DNA from: Fibrobacter sp. | GTDB lineage: Bacteria > Fibrobacterota > Fibrobacteria > Fibrobacterales > Fibrobacteraceae | Reading direction: 5' to 3' | NCBI GenBank assembly: GCA_017412605.1 | Contig: JAFPWY010000009.1 | Span: forward strand, 310,001-374,000 | DNA length: 64,000 nucleotides | Shown here: in pieces, positions 27,915 through 37,800 of the stretch | How the letters are laid out: every line of letters starts with the position of its first letter | How positions within the stretch are numbered: the first letter of the stretch is position 1 | Program-made: the position numbers and the translations under genes | The notes under the pieces: generated by a model | What the model saw: only the letters and a program-made list of their open reading frames with translations | Databases searched by the model: none | Told to the model about the DNA's origin: nothing

Positions 27915-28268
27915 ATGAAATTCGAAGAAATTATCAAGGAAATCAAGTTTGAAGTGGAATTCGGCGGAGTGAAGCTCGCGCCGGCTATCGTGCAGGACGC
28001 CGACAAGGGCGACGTGCTGATGATGGCATGGATGAACGAAGAAGCTCTGCGCCGTACGCATGAATGCGGCGAGATGGTCTTCTGGAGCCGCAGCCGTAAG
28101 GAATACTGGCACAAGGGCGACACGAGCGGAAACGTGATGACCGTCGTGGAATGGGCCGCCGACTGCGACAGCGACGCGCTCCTGTTCAAGGTGCGCATGC
28201 AGGGGCCACAGGTGGCATGCCATACGGGAGCGAGGAGCTGCTTTTTCAAGGTAGTAGACGGGAAATGA
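27915..28268 (+). CDS. hisI: Phosphoribosyl-AMP cyclohydrolase
   Basis: HisI opens the purine ring of phosphoribosyl-AMP in step three of histidine synthesis. The 117-aa protein has the characteristic [16 protein letters not shown] near residue 33, [20 protein letters not shown] near 54, the metal site [11 protein letters not shown] near 86 and [15 protein letters not shown] at the end. The HisE domain is absent, so this is the single-function form. No other his gene is in the window. It overlaps the next gene by four bases (ATGA). Confidence 0.97.
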   Translation: MKFEEIIKEIKFEVEFGGVKLAPAIVQDADKGDVLMMAWMNEEALRRTHECGEMVFWSRSRKEYWHKGDTSGNVMTVVEWAADCDSDALLFKVRMQGPQVACHTGARSCFFKVVDGK

Positions 28269-28804
28269 AACTGATTCTTGCGTTATTGCTTATGATGGCG
28301 ACAGTCTGCCTTGCGCAGGCCGTTCCAGGTACGCATAACGCACAGTCCCAGTTTTACAGAGATTCCCTTAAGGCTATACAAAACGCCGACGATACCTACA
28401 GGGATTACGACGACTTCTACCAAAAACTCGTCAAGCAAGAAGAAATGCTCCCTACAATATGGGAGAATATCTTAGGGTGCGTTGCCGGGTTTGTCATCAT
28501 TGGATTCGGAACATACGGGGCCATCAACTCAGAATCCATCCACGAATCCTATGAGTCCGCCGCAATAAGTCCTAGAACCATTTCCAGCACAGCGATCGCA
28601 TTCCAAATCATCGGCACATCAATAATCGCCTACAACACGTATGCAATAATCCGCGACGCCCCGAGATCCAAAAAAACACACAATTACGAAAGAATCTACG
28701 AAATCTACAAGCAGCGAAGAAACGAGCAAATTAAAATAGACTTCATCCCCACCTTTGGATTAGACAATTCCTCTGCCGGAATAAATTTGCTGCTCCGTCT
28801 ATAA
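28265..28804 (+). CDS. Small exported protein with two hydrophobic segments
   Basis: The frame runs back into hisI, but the ATG at 28265 overlaps the hisI stop (ATGA) and gives a signal peptide ([19 protein letters not shown]) and a 179-aa protein. The mature part has a helical head (residues 25-65) and two hydrophobic segments near 70-90 ([19 protein letters not shown]) and 115-135 ([19 protein letters not shown]). A basic helix and a short strand end (INLLLRL) follow. No family is recognised. The coupling to hisI is probably only positional. Confidence 0.65.
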   Translation: MKLILALLLMMATVCLAQAVPGTHNAQSQFYRDSLKAIQNADDTYRDYDDFYQKLVKQEEMLPTIWENILGCVAGFVIIGFGTYGAINSESIHESYESAAISPRTISSTAIAFQIIGTSIIAYNTYAIIRDAPRSKKTHNYERIYEIYKQRRNEQIKIDFIPTFGLDNSSAGINLLLRL

Positions 28805-28822
28805 AAAAAGGAAAATCCATCT

Positions 28823-30175
28823 ATGAAAATTCAGGCAAGCCTCTTTGTATCTGCCTTTTTTGCGAGTACGATTTTTGCCCAGACAGATTCCGTCCAGGGT
28901 TATATCATCAAGGACTTCCGCAAGTTGGGCAGCAACTACTACGCCTATCTCACTCCTGAGCCCAAATACGCCAAAGTCCCCGCTGGGTACAAGCCCTTCT
29001 ACCTGAGTCACTACGGCAGGCACGGCAGCCGCTTCCACCAGCCCGCCGACCACTACCACGAACTGTACAATACGCTGGCCAAGGCAGATTCCGCAGGCAA
29101 GCTCACCGAACTCGGGAAGAACCTTCTCGAACGCGCCAAGTACCTGGACGAATACGCCGCCCCGCGCGCCGGCGACCTCACTCAACTTGGTGTAGCGCAG
29201 CACCAGGGCATCGCGAAGCGCATGGTCAAGAACTTCCCCGAGATATTCAAGAACGACGCCTACATCGAAGCCTATGCGAGCACCAGCGTGCGTTGCGTCG
29301 TGAGCATGGCCGCCTTCCTCGAAGAACTGCGCGCCCAGAAGCCCAAGCTCGACATCCACCAGGAATCGGGCAAGTACCTCATGAGCTTCATCAGCCCCTT
29401 GGATTTCGGGAAAATTATCAGCGAGTCGAACACCCCCGCATGGCAAAAGGAAAACGAAAAGCTTTACAGCCATGTGGATCCGACCCGCATGATGCGCGCC
29501 ATCTTCAACGACACGAATTACATCAAGAAGAATGTGAATGCAGGCGACCTATACAGCAAGATTTACGAAATCGGCAACAGCCTGCAGGGCAGCCCCGAAA
29601 TCGGATTCAATTTCAACGACCTGTGGACCACCGAAGAAATGTTCGAACGCTGGCGAGCACAGAATGCCTGGTGGTACAGCGTTCTCGGCAATAATCCCTT
29701 CGCCAAGAAGCAAGGACTCGAAAATGCAAGGCCGCTCCTGAAGAACTTCCTCGAAGTTGCAGACAAGGTAATCGCAGCGGATACGACAAAGGCCGACAAG
29801 ACCGCGGCAAAGAACGCACCGAAGAAAACGTCCGCGACGCTCCGTTTTGGCCACGACACCGTCATCTTCCCGTTCGCCGTCTTGTTGCAACTGCAAAACG
29901 GCACACAGAATACCGGCATCGAAACCGCCGACATGGAAAACCTGCACAAGGTCTGGCGCGACTACGAAATCAGCCCCATGGCTGCAAACGTTCAGATGGT
30001 TTTCTTCAAGTCCGCAAAGAAAGATGCTCCGATTCTCGTGAAAGTGATGCTTAACGAAGCCGAGCAGAAGTTGCCCGTGACTTGCGACACCGCGACCATC
30101 AAGAACTGCCCCGCCGCCCCATATTACCGCTGGGATGACGTGAGAGCGTTCTACGGAAAGATTGCGGACAAATAA
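28823..30175 (+). CDS. Exported histidine acid phosphatase (MINPP/phytase-like)
   Basis: The 450-aa protein has a signal peptide (MKIQASLFVSAFFASTIFA). The branch-2 histidine phosphatase motif YLSHYGRHGSRF lies near residue 53 and supplies the nucleophilic His. The proton-donor HD pair is in LRFGHDTVIFPFAV near 345. This combination fits multiple inositol polyphosphate phosphatases and related periplasmic phosphatases. A Lys/Ala-rich insertion (residues about 320-335, KADKTAAKNAPKK) precedes the HD motif. Phosphate scavenging from phytate-like substrates is plausible for a gut bacterium but not shown. The Shine-Dalgarno is AAAGGAAAA. Confidence 0.88.
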   Translation: MKIQASLFVSAFFASTIFAQTDSVQGYIIKDFRKLGSNYYAYLTPEPKYAKVPAGYKPFYLSHYGRHGSRFHQPADHYHELYNTLAKADSAGKLTELGKNLLERAKYLDEYAAPRAGDLTQLGVAQHQGIAKRMVKNFPEIFKNDAYIEAYASTSVRCVVSMAAFLEELRAQKPKLDIHQESGKYLMSFISPLDFGKIISESNTPAWQKENEKLYSHVDPTRMMRAIFNDTNYIKKNVNAGDLYSKIYEIGNSLQGSPEIGFNFNDLWTTEEMFERWRAQNAWWYSVLGNNPFAKKQGLENARPLLKNFLEVADKVIAADTTKADKTAAKNAPKKTSATLRFGHDTVIFPFAVLLQLQNGTQNTGIETADMENLHKVWRDYEISPMAANVQMVFFKSAKKDAPILVKVMLNEAEQKLPVTCDTATIKNCPAAPYYRWDDVRAFYGKIADK

Positions 30176-30176
30176 T

Positions 30177-30412
30177 CTATTGATTAATCTTATTGATTTG
30201 GACCCAGCGGAAACCTTGCCGTTTCATGCAATTCGTCACAAAGTCTCCTTGTTCAACGTGATCCTTACCCTTTTCGTATTCACATTGAGCTACGGCATTT
30301 TCTGTTTCATATTGCGTTACCCCATCTTTATGCCAAACCAGACAGGTGCTACACACGCACAGAAAAGAAACGCCAGAAGCGCACAGACAAAGCATATTAG
30401 CGTTTTCTTCAT
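30177..30412 (-). pseudogene. Small lipoprotein gene split by a frameshift
   Basis: The ATG at 30412 has GGGAG six bases upstream and encodes MKKTLICFVCALLAFLFCAC, a lipoprotein-type signal, but this frame stops after about 31 codons. The other frame continues without a break from about 30337 to the stop at 30177. It encodes VWHKDGVTQYETENAVAQCE then VTNCMKRQGFRWV, a pattern of small Cys-containing lipoproteins. One extra T in the TTT run at 30335-30337 would join the two halves. The downstream ATG at 30395 lacks a ribosome site. It is a recent pseudogene, a sequencing error, or a frameshifting gene. Confidence 0.6.
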
Positions 30413-30501
30413 AGGAACTCCCAAATAATAAATTGGCCAGCCCTAAATGTAAATAAAAAAAACAAAGTCAAGTCCTTTTTGACTTTTTTTCGTTTTTTTA
30501 C

Positions 30502-30544
30502 AAAAAAAGGAAATCCCCCACCGTGAGGTGAGGGATTCCTTTTT
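30502..30544 (-). terminator. Terminator of the Cys/Trp-repeat protein gene
   Basis: GGAAATCCCCCACC (509-522 of the 30 kb block) pairs with GGTGAGGGATTCC (30527-30539). T tracts on both sides make it usable in both directions. It lies just after the stop at 30564 on the minus strand. Confidence 0.85.
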
Positions 30545-30563
30545 CAAGATTTTCGCTTGATGA

Positions 30564-32090
30564 TTAGCGGACGGAAACGCGCTTCATAGCAACGAGCTTG
30601 TTGCCAGAAGTGATGCGAACCAGGAGAACGCCCTTGCCAGCGAACTTAGCGTAGTCAACATCCTTGACCATGCCAGTGAAGGTTTCGCTGTGGAGGAGCT
30701 TGCCGTTCATGTCGAACACGCGGAGAGTCTTGACGTCGGCAGCAGGCACAACATTGAGCTTGGAGTTGTCGGCGAAGATCTTGCCGTTAGCCTTCGGTTC
30801 CGGCTTTGCTTCCGGCTTGATGAGGACGGTGTCCTGGCAGAGAGTTTCCTGCCACCAGTACGGATCCGTAACGGTCGGGTTGATGTACTGAGCATCCTTC
30901 TGATCCTTCATTCTGGCCGGAATCAGTTCATAGCACTTGCCTTCAACCATGTTGGTCAGGTTGGCATTGTAGCAGTTCTCGGTGTACTTGCCAGCACCGT
31001 GTTCGTAAGCAATGCAGCCCTTGTCGACGAGGGTGTAGGTGTCAACCGGACGCGGCGGAATGACTTCAACCTGAGCACATTCGGTTTCTTCCCACCAGTA
31101 GGTGTCGAAAGCGCTGCCGTTGATGTACAGGGAGTTGCCGTACTGTTCAACACGTTCCGGATTCAGCTTGTAGCAGACACCCGGCTTCATGCCTTCGAGG
31201 CCAGACTTGTAGCAGTTGTCAGCATAGCCGCCAGCACCATGGACGTATGCAATGCAAGCATCCTGGTATTCGACAGAGCTGCTGGAGATTTCAGAAGAGC
31301 TGGATTCTTCAGAAGAGCTGGATTCTTCAGAAGAGCTAGATTCTTCAGAGGAGCTGGATTCTTCGGAAGAGCTAGATTCTTCAGAGGAGCTGGAGACGTC
31401 AGAGGAGCTGGAGCTCGTTTCGCCGCAACCAGCATCCGTGTATTCCTGAGAATTCGGATCGAGTTCGCTGCAGTCGATATCAACAGCAGAAGAGCTGGAT
31501 TCTTCAGAAGAGCTAGAGACTTCAGAAGAGCTAGATTCAACAGAAGAGCTGCTAACCGGGATTGCGATATCGCATTCGGTTTCAACCCACCACCAAGTTT
31601 CGGTAGCGATGTTGTTGATCCAAGTCGGGACAGTGGCACCGGGGTAATCAGAGAGGCGGTCCGTGTTGAACACATAGCACTTGCCTTCGGCCATGTTCAG
31701 GAGGCCTTCGCTGTAGCAGTGCTGATCGTAGTCACCCGTGCCGTTTTCGAACGCAATGCAGCCCTTGGGCTCATAGGTATATTCAATGATCGGCTGAGGA
31801 GGAACTTCGTGCTTGGTGCATTCAACCGGAGTCCACCACCATGTCTGGCTGGCATCGTTGTTGATCCACATCGGATTTTCAGCGCTGCGATCAGAGTTCA
31901 TGGTATAGCAGGTGTTTTCTGCCATGTTGAGGAGGCCGGACTTGATGCAGGTTTCGCCATAGTTGCCAAGACCGTTCACAAAAGCAACGCAATCGTCTTC
32001 GAAGATTGCTTCCGGTTCAGTCGATTCCTGAGCAACTGCAGCTGCTGCAAGCAGGGCCACAGCCATAGATGAATACATAAATTTCTTCAT
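30564..32090 (-). CDS. Secreted protein with four Cys/Trp-rich repeats and a sorting-type C-terminus
   Basis: The 508-aa protein has a signal peptide (MKKFMYSSMAVALLAAAAVA). Four copies of a module of about 60 residues lie at about 32-91, 109-173, 276-333 and 350-410. Each has four cysteines and shared elements: C-[VI]-A-[FY], G-x-G-x-Y, C-x(3)-[GN]-L, M-x(2)-[GN]-x-C-Y, a late I-N and WW before the last Cys. Copies 1-2 and 3-4 form two pairs joined by a long SSSSEE linker. The last 75 residues (LRVFDMNGKLLHSETFTG... KRVSVR) resemble type-IX-style sorting tails and the basic terminal domains reported in Fibrobacter. Carbohydrate binding is a guess from the exposed aromatics. Confidence 0.88.
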   Translation of the reverse strand: MKKFMYSSMAVALLAAAAVAQESTEPEAIFEDDCVAFVNGLGNYGETCIKSGLLNMAENTCYTMNSDRSAENPMWINNDASQTWWWTPVECTKHEVPPQPIIEYTYEPKGCIAFENGTGDYDQHCYSEGLLNMAEGKCYVFNTDRLSDYPGATVPTWINNIATETWWWVETECDIAIPVSSSSVESSSSEVSSSSEESSSSAVDIDCSELDPNSQEYTDAGCGETSSSSSDVSSSSEESSSSEESSSSEESSSSEESSSSEESSSSEISSSSVEYQDACIAYVHGAGGYADNCYKSGLEGMKPGVCYKLNPERVEQYGNSLYINGSAFDTYWWEETECAQVEVIPPRPVDTYTLVDKGCIAYEHGAGKYTENCYNANLTNMVEGKCYELIPARMKDQKDAQYINPTVTDPYWWQETLCQDTVLIKPEAKPEPKANGKIFADNSKLNVVPAADVKTLRVFDMNGKLLHSETFTGMVKDVDYAKFAGKGVLLVRITSGNKLVAMKRVSVR

Positions 32091-32140
32091 ACTACCTTCT
32101 TTTACCTTGGTTGTGAAATGTTATTTTACAAGGCAGAAAC

Positions 32141-32167
32141 AATATAGCATTTTTTTATGTTTGTCAA
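32141..32167 (-). promoter_or_regulatory. Probable promoter of the Cys/Trp-repeat protein gene
   Basis: On the minus strand TTGACA (32167-32162) and TATATT (32146-32141) are 15 bases apart, a little short of the ideal. Start-codon-proximal AGAAGG follows about 45 bases later. The rest of the 291-base gap up to folC is AT-rich with nothing else recognised. Confidence 0.45.
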
Positions 32168-32381
32168 CCAAGTACAAATTAGCGAATTAGTTTCCACGTA
32201 AACAAATTTATACTTGTTTTTGTGTATAAATATACGGTAGGGTCGCCATAAAACCACGCACCACAAGGTGTTTGGGTAAAAAGTAGGGTAACACGAAGGT
32301 CAAAATTAAGTCATTTTTTATGACATTGTGTTAACAAAGTTTTACAAAACTAAGACAAAAAAAAGCCTTTTTAGACAAATT

Positions 32382-33707
32382 TTAGTGGGATTCGTTGGCC
32401 GAAGGATCCAATTTTCTGAAAAATTTCAGCACGTCAAAGTCGTTCTTAAGAATTTGTACAACCGAACCGACCATATAGAGGCTTCCTGTTATCAAAATCG
32501 GGCCCTCGGAAGCTTTCAAAACGCTTTGTACGTAGTCAGGATTCAGCATCCCGGCACTTGCCACTCGCCCCCCGAGGCTTTCGATTTCGGAGCGCAAATC
32601 GTCCAATTCACGGAAACGCGGATATGGAGTCCTCGTGACATGCCACTCGCCGACATACGGCATCATGAGACGCAGCATTTCATGAAGATCCTTGTCCTTG
32701 AGAGCCCCGAACAGGCAATGGAACTTTTGGCCGGGATAATACTCCTCCAGCGCCTGCACGAGCCGCCGGACCGCATGGGAATTGTGCGCCCCGTCCAGGA
32801 TGACCTTCACGTTCCCATCCGGACCGGCCAGGGCCTGCATACGCCCCGCCCACGAGCGCGTCGCAAGCGTCTTTATAGACAAAGCATCGTCGTAACGATT
32901 CCAGGCGCGGCCAGGAGCATTCAAGAACAACTCGGCGGCCTTGAGCGAGAGGCTCGCATTCTCGACGTAGTGGCGTCCGAGATTAGGCAACTTAACATCA
33001 TCGCGGACCTCGGGAACGACAACGGAAGCCCCAAGATACGCCGCGTATCCGCGCGCCTCGTCGAGCAAATCCGCACCAAGCCCACCGAGCACGAACACCT
33101 TACCCACGCCGTCGCCAGCGGCATCACCGACAACGGCCATTTTTTCCTTGAGTATCGCGCTTTCCGTAGCCCCGAGCACTTCGGTATGTTCAAGCCCGAT
33201 GCCCGTCACGACGGCCATCTCGCCGCCGGCGACCGCGGTGCTATCGAGACGCCCGCCCATGCCCGCCTCAAGCACGGCCACATCGACGCCCTTTTCCGCA
33301 TAATAGAGGAACGCGGCAACAGTCAGCACCTCGAAAAACGTAGGCTCCAGGGCGGGCTTGCCGAGCGCAACCTGCGCCGACGACACGGTTTCAGCCGCCT
33401 GTTTAACCTGTAGCAACAGCCGGTCGAGATCCGCTTCCGAAATGGGTTCATCGTCGACGCGGATGCGTTCCCGCAGACTCACCAGATGCGGACTCGTGTA
33501 AAGCCCCGCCTTCAGCCCGTGTGCCTGCAAAATACCGGCCAGATAAAAGCTCGTCGAGCCCTTGCCGTTTGTGCCAACAACATGGATGGAACGGAATTTC
33601 CGCTCCGGGTTGCCTAGCGCAGCACATATCTTGCGCGTAGATTCAAGTCCCGGCACCATGCCGAACATCAAGCGAGTTTCAAGATATTTCATGCCACCGA
33701 ACAACAT
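32382..33707 (-). CDS. folC: Folylpolyglutamate/dihydrofolate synthase
   Basis: FolC adds glutamate to dihydropteroate and to tetrahydrofolates. The ATP-binding loop VVGTNGKGSTSF lies near residue 44 of the trimmed protein, followed by LYTSPHLVSLRERIRVDDEPI. EAGMGGRLDSTAVAGGEMAV and GLEHTEVLG (around 150-180) are family signatures, and ILDGAHNSHAVR is in the C-terminal ligase domain. The frame opens at 33740, but the ATG at 33707 (MLFGGMKYLETRL) or 33692 matches the family start better. The protein is about 441 aa. Its upstream region is occupied by a GAGCTATGAG-type repeat. Confidence 0.95.
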   Translation of the reverse strand: MLFGGMKYLETRLMFGMVPGLESTRKICAALGNPERKFRSIHVVGTNGKGSTSFYLAGILQAHGLKAGLYTSPHLVSLRERIRVDDEPISEADLDRLLLQVKQAAETVSSAQVALGKPALEPTFFEVLTVAAFLYYAEKGVDVAVLEAGMGGRLDSTAVAGGEMAVVTGIGLEHTEVLGATESAILKEKMAVVGDAAGDGVGKVFVLGGLGADLLDEARGYAAYLGASVVVPEVRDDVKLPNLGRHYVENASLSLKAAELFLNAPGRAWNRYDDALSIKTLATRSWAGRMQALAGPDGNVKVILDGAHNSHAVRRLVQALEEYYPGQKFHCLFGALKDKDLHEMLRLMMPYVGEWHVTRTPYPRFRELDDLRSEIESLGGRVASAGMLNPDYVQSVLKASEGPILITGSLYMVGSVVQILKNDFDVLKFFRKLDPSANESH

Positions 33708-33734
33708 GCGCGCAAATATAGGAAAAGTGGTTAT

Positions 33735-33857
33735 GAGCAATGAGCTATGAGGTCGGGGCTAAAGCCCCTCTGAGCAGTCAGCGATGAGTAGTAAAACAAA
33801 AATTATACCTCACACCTCACTGCTCACCGCTCATAGCTCACTGCTCACCGCTCTCTC
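33735..33857. repeat. GAGC-type inverted and direct repeat between folC and the nuclease gene
   Basis: GAGCAATGAGCTATGAG (33735-33751) is complementary, with one mismatch, to 33830-33846. Within the right arm, CTCACTGCTCACCGCT occurs at 33816-33831 and again at 33837-33852, a direct repeat of period 21. GGGGCTAAAGCCCC (33754-33767) is a small hairpin. The element fills the divergent spacer between folC and the endonuclease gene. Confidence 0.8.
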
Positions 33858-33915
33858 CTCGAGCCCCCAAAAAACATATATTTACATTCAAACAATCCTC
33901 AAAGTGCTTATTGCT

Positions 33916-34692
33916 ATGATTTTCGCCCAGTTCCAGCGCGTTTTAGCCGTATTTTCAGCCAAGACCTCCATCGTCCTTGCGGTCGCATTCTTTGCCCCCC
34001 TCCTCGTCCCCAATTCAGAAGCCCGCGTCGACCCCACGGCAGCGCCGCAACACTACAACTACCGCGATGCGAGTAAGCAGATGCGCCGCGTGTACTATGG
34101 CGAATTGCAAGAAACGCTCTACTGTGGCTGCAAATACGACGACAAGAAAAACGTCGACTTTTCGAGCTGCGATTTCAAGCCGCGCGACAACCCCAAACGC
34201 AAAAGCACCAAACGCGCAGAGCGCATTGAATGGGAGCACATGGTCACCGCCCACAACATGGGGCACTTCCGCCCCTGCTGGAAAGACGGCGGACGCAAGA
34301 ACTGCAGCGCAAACGACACGACGTTCAAGCTGATGGAAGGCGACATGCACAACCTCTACCCCGCCATAGGAGAAGTGAACGGGGACCGCAGCAACTTCAT
34401 GTACAGCCAGTGGACCAACAATCCCGAGCCCATGTACGGCGGATGCATGACCATTGTCGACTTCAAGGACAAGAAGGTGCAACCCCGCGAGGAGGCCCGC
34501 GGCATCGTCGCGAGAGCCAGTTTTTACATGGAAAAGACCTATGGCGTTAGTTTATCCAAACAGGACCGCAAGTTGTTCGAGGCCTGGGACAAGATGTACC
34601 CCGTCACAGAGAAGGAATGCGAACGCGACCGCCGCATTTTCAAGGTTCAGGGCGACCACAACCCCTTTGTCTACGAAAAGTGTGCAAAGTAA
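33916..34692 (+). CDS. Exported endonuclease I family protein
   Basis: The frame opens at 33784 inside the repeat region; the ATG at 33916 gives a signal-peptide-like start (MIFAQFQRVLAVFSAKTSIVLAVAFFAPLL) and a 258-aa protein. RIEWEHMVTAHNMGHF near residue 98 is the endonuclease I (EndA/NucM) His-metal motif. DMHNLYPAIGEVNGDRSN near 145 is the second signature, and NFMYSQW follows. Eight cysteines could form disulfides, fitting an extracytoplasmic enzyme. The family degrades DNA non-specifically; nutrient DNA or slime breakdown is possible. Confidence 0.9.
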   Translation: MIFAQFQRVLAVFSAKTSIVLAVAFFAPLLVPNSEARVDPTAAPQHYNYRDASKQMRRVYYGELQETLYCGCKYDDKKNVDFSSCDFKPRDNPKRKSTKRAERIEWEHMVTAHNMGHFRPCWKDGGRKNCSANDTTFKLMEGDMHNLYPAIGEVNGDRSNFMYSQWTNNPEPMYGGCMTIVDFKDKKVQPREEARGIVARASFYMEKTYGVSLSKQDRKLFEAWDKMYPVTEKECERDRRIFKVQGDHNPFVYEKCAK

Positions 34693-34805
34693 CACACTCG
34701 AAGGACGCTACAGGGCTTTTTTTGTGATTTCTGCCTTATTTTGAACCGCACAGCGATAAATAATCATATATATTTGTAAAGAATAGTTCATAATACGAGG
34801 TTTTT

Positions 34806-37800
34806 ATGCGTCGTGTATTTTTGGCGTTTATTTTTTGCTTTTTTGGAGCGAGCCTAGCGCAGGTGGAATTCCCCATAGGCTCCACAGTAATTAACGTCAC
34901 CAAACCGCCCTACAAAGCCAAGGGCGACGGCAAGACCGACGATACGCAGGCCATCCAGCAGGCTCTGGACGACCATCCCAACGGCGACTTCATCATCTAC
35001 CTCCCGCACGGCATCTACAGGATTACCGGCCGCCTCGTATGGCCCCAGGCGGACAAGCCCGAAGACTCCTATAACCGCACCATCCTCCAAGGACAGAGCA
35101 TGGGCGGAACCATCCTGCAGCTGGACAACCACTGTGAAGGTTTCGACAACCCGGACGCTCCGCGCGCCATGATCTACACCGGCATGGGTCCAGAACCCAG
35201 GCGCCGCAACTCCATCCGCGACGTCACCATCCGTACCGGCAAAGGGAACCCCGGCGCCATCGGCATCCGCTTCCTCGCCAACGAGCAGGGCACCATCAAG
35301 AACGTCAAGGTGTACTCCAACGACAGTGCCGGCGTGTACGGCATCGACATGGGCTACGCAGAGACCATGGGCCCGCTCATGCTCAAGAACGTGGAAGTCC
35401 GAGGCTATGACGTGGGCGTGCTTGTCGGGGGCAAGGTCAACGGTGTCACGCTGGAACACGTAACCCTGGGAGGCCAAAAGAAATTCGGTCTCGAAGTCAA
35501 CAACCAGGCGGTGGCCGCACGCGGTCTGCGATTCAGGGGTTCTGTCCCGGCAGTCTATAGCCACGGCAAGGGGGCCTCGCTCACCCTCGTCGACGCCACA
35601 CTGGAATTCTTCAAGGAAAAGAACGCCAAGCAGGCGACAGCCATCGTGAACGAGAGCCAGCTATTCGCCCGTTCCGTCATGATTAGCAAGTTCCACACCA
35701 AGATTCGCAGTACGCTCAAGGGCTACGGAGAAGGAATTATCGGCAACGAAATTATCGAATTCTCGACACAGCCCGTGAAAAAACTTTGTTCCAGCCCGAA
35801 CCAATCCATGCGCATCCCCGTGGCGGAAACCCCGGATTACGCAGAACAGAAGGCAGACTCCTGGATTACCATTGCCGGGGACTACGGCGGAAAGATGAAC
35901 AGCGGTTCCGACGACGCCAAAGCCATCCAGGACGCCATCGACGACGGTGCGGAAACCATCTACTTCCCACCCGGAGGCCGCTGGACCATCAACCGCGACA
36001 TTTACATCCGCAAGCGCGTCCGCCGCATTCTCGGTACCGAAGCGCGCATCGACGGCAGAGGCAAGTTCATCATCGAAGATGGTGCGTTCAACGAGATCAC
36101 TATCGAGCGATTCTCTGAATTCGGCAGCGGCATCATCCACAAGAGCAAGCGCGCCGTACTGCTCAAGGATATCACGCTCAAGTCCTACGAGTCCACCGAG
36201 ACCGGTGCGGGCGAAGTGTTCCTGGAAGACGTCTCCATCGGGACCATCCAGCTGAACTACCAGAAACTGTGGGGCCGTCAAGTCACCATGACCGGAGACA
36301 CCAAGGGGCCCAAGATACAGAACAACGGCGGCACCATCTGGATTCTCGGCCTCACGGCAAAAGACGGGAATACCGTATTGCAAAACTTCAACAAGGCATC
36401 GGCCGAACTCGCCGGCGTACACGTCATCGCAAGCGACAAGGCAAAGAACCGCCCGATGTTCATCAACGACAACTCGAACCTTTCCATCGAGGGCCTCCGC
36501 GAAACGCTGGTCAAGGGCAATCCCTACCTGAAGATCGTGGAAGAATCCCGCCAGGGTTCTGCCATCTACTCGATTACAGGCAAGGAACTGCAGCACAACC
36601 CGACCGGTGGCGTGATGCTCCCGCTGTACGTAGGCTATGCGCCCAAGAGCGGAGCTAACGAGAAGCCGAAGGTCAAGGTTGAAAAAGAAATCATCCTGCT
36701 GCAACAGAACCAACTTCGCTTGAAAGGCTCTGTCGAAGATGACGGCCGTGGCGATGGCCTTTGCCGCGTACCCGTTGTTTGGCGTAAGGCGACTGGACCG
36801 GGCAAGGCGACTTTCTCTGACAGCACCGAATACGAGACCGACCTCTCGTTCACGGCGAGCGGACGCTACAACGTGACTTTCACGGCAAACGACGGCTACC
36901 AGGACGGAGCCGACACCAGCCGCATCTACGTATTTGACAGGAAATACACGACGCTTGACAACAGCGGCGACGGCATTCCGAGCGGACGCGGACAAGATGC
37001 CTGGATTTCGGAATTCGACAACTACAGCCCGCACAACTACGACACGACGCTCTGCGCATCCACCCTCCCAGGCAAGGCCGGCAAGATATACCTCAAGTTC
37101 GACCTCTCTGCTCTGCCCGGTCCTCTGTTCGACGCAGGCCTCAAGCTGGACTACATCGCAGACTCCATCAAGAAGCCCATTTCGTTCAACATCTTCGGTC
37201 TCAAGGAAACATCGAAGGACATGGACTTCGGCGAGAGCAAGCTCGGCATTGACTGGAGCGAAGCGGACATCACGTGGGACAACGCCCCGGCCAACGACCC
37301 CAAGAAGGCAGGCGGCCAGTTCAACATCCGCAAGAACTCTGGCGGCGGCGTGGACACAAAGTTCGCTGACTACCTGGGCACGATTACCATCAACCCGAAG
37401 TCACCGCTGGGAGCGTTCCTCCGCACCCCGAACTTTACCGAGTTCTTCAAGCGCAAACACGCATCCGGACTCTACACGATTATCCTCACGAGCGTCGATG
37501 CCGGCGAATACTTCATCAAGTCAAAGTCGGCGGGCAAGAACGCCGCACCGGCCCTTTACGTGAGCTACTTCGACAACACGCGTTCTATCGGCGGCGACGC
37601 CATGGACGGCGGTTACCAGCTTTCCAAGGTGAACATCGACATCTACAACCTGGATTGCGACTTCGACCTGACCGTGGGATACCCGCAGTTCGTACAGATT
37701 GAAATTCTCAACGAATTCGGCAAGAGGATGCTCACCGTGGCAGCCCGCGAACTCGCTGGCGAAAAGAAGACAAACTTTAAGTTCAAGGCCAAGGCGTTCC

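Noticed and set aside
30162..30428. 88-aa plus-strand ORF
   Set aside because: Antisense to the frameshifted lipoprotein gene that has a ribosome site and signal peptide.
31252..31449. Tandem SSEELD-coding repeat as a CRISPR-like or mobile repeat
   Set aside because: It is the codon repetition of the SSSSEE linker of the secreted protein on the other strand.
35661..37034. 457-aa ORF antisense to the beta-helix protein
   Set aside because: Shadow; the plus-strand gene has signal peptide and domains.
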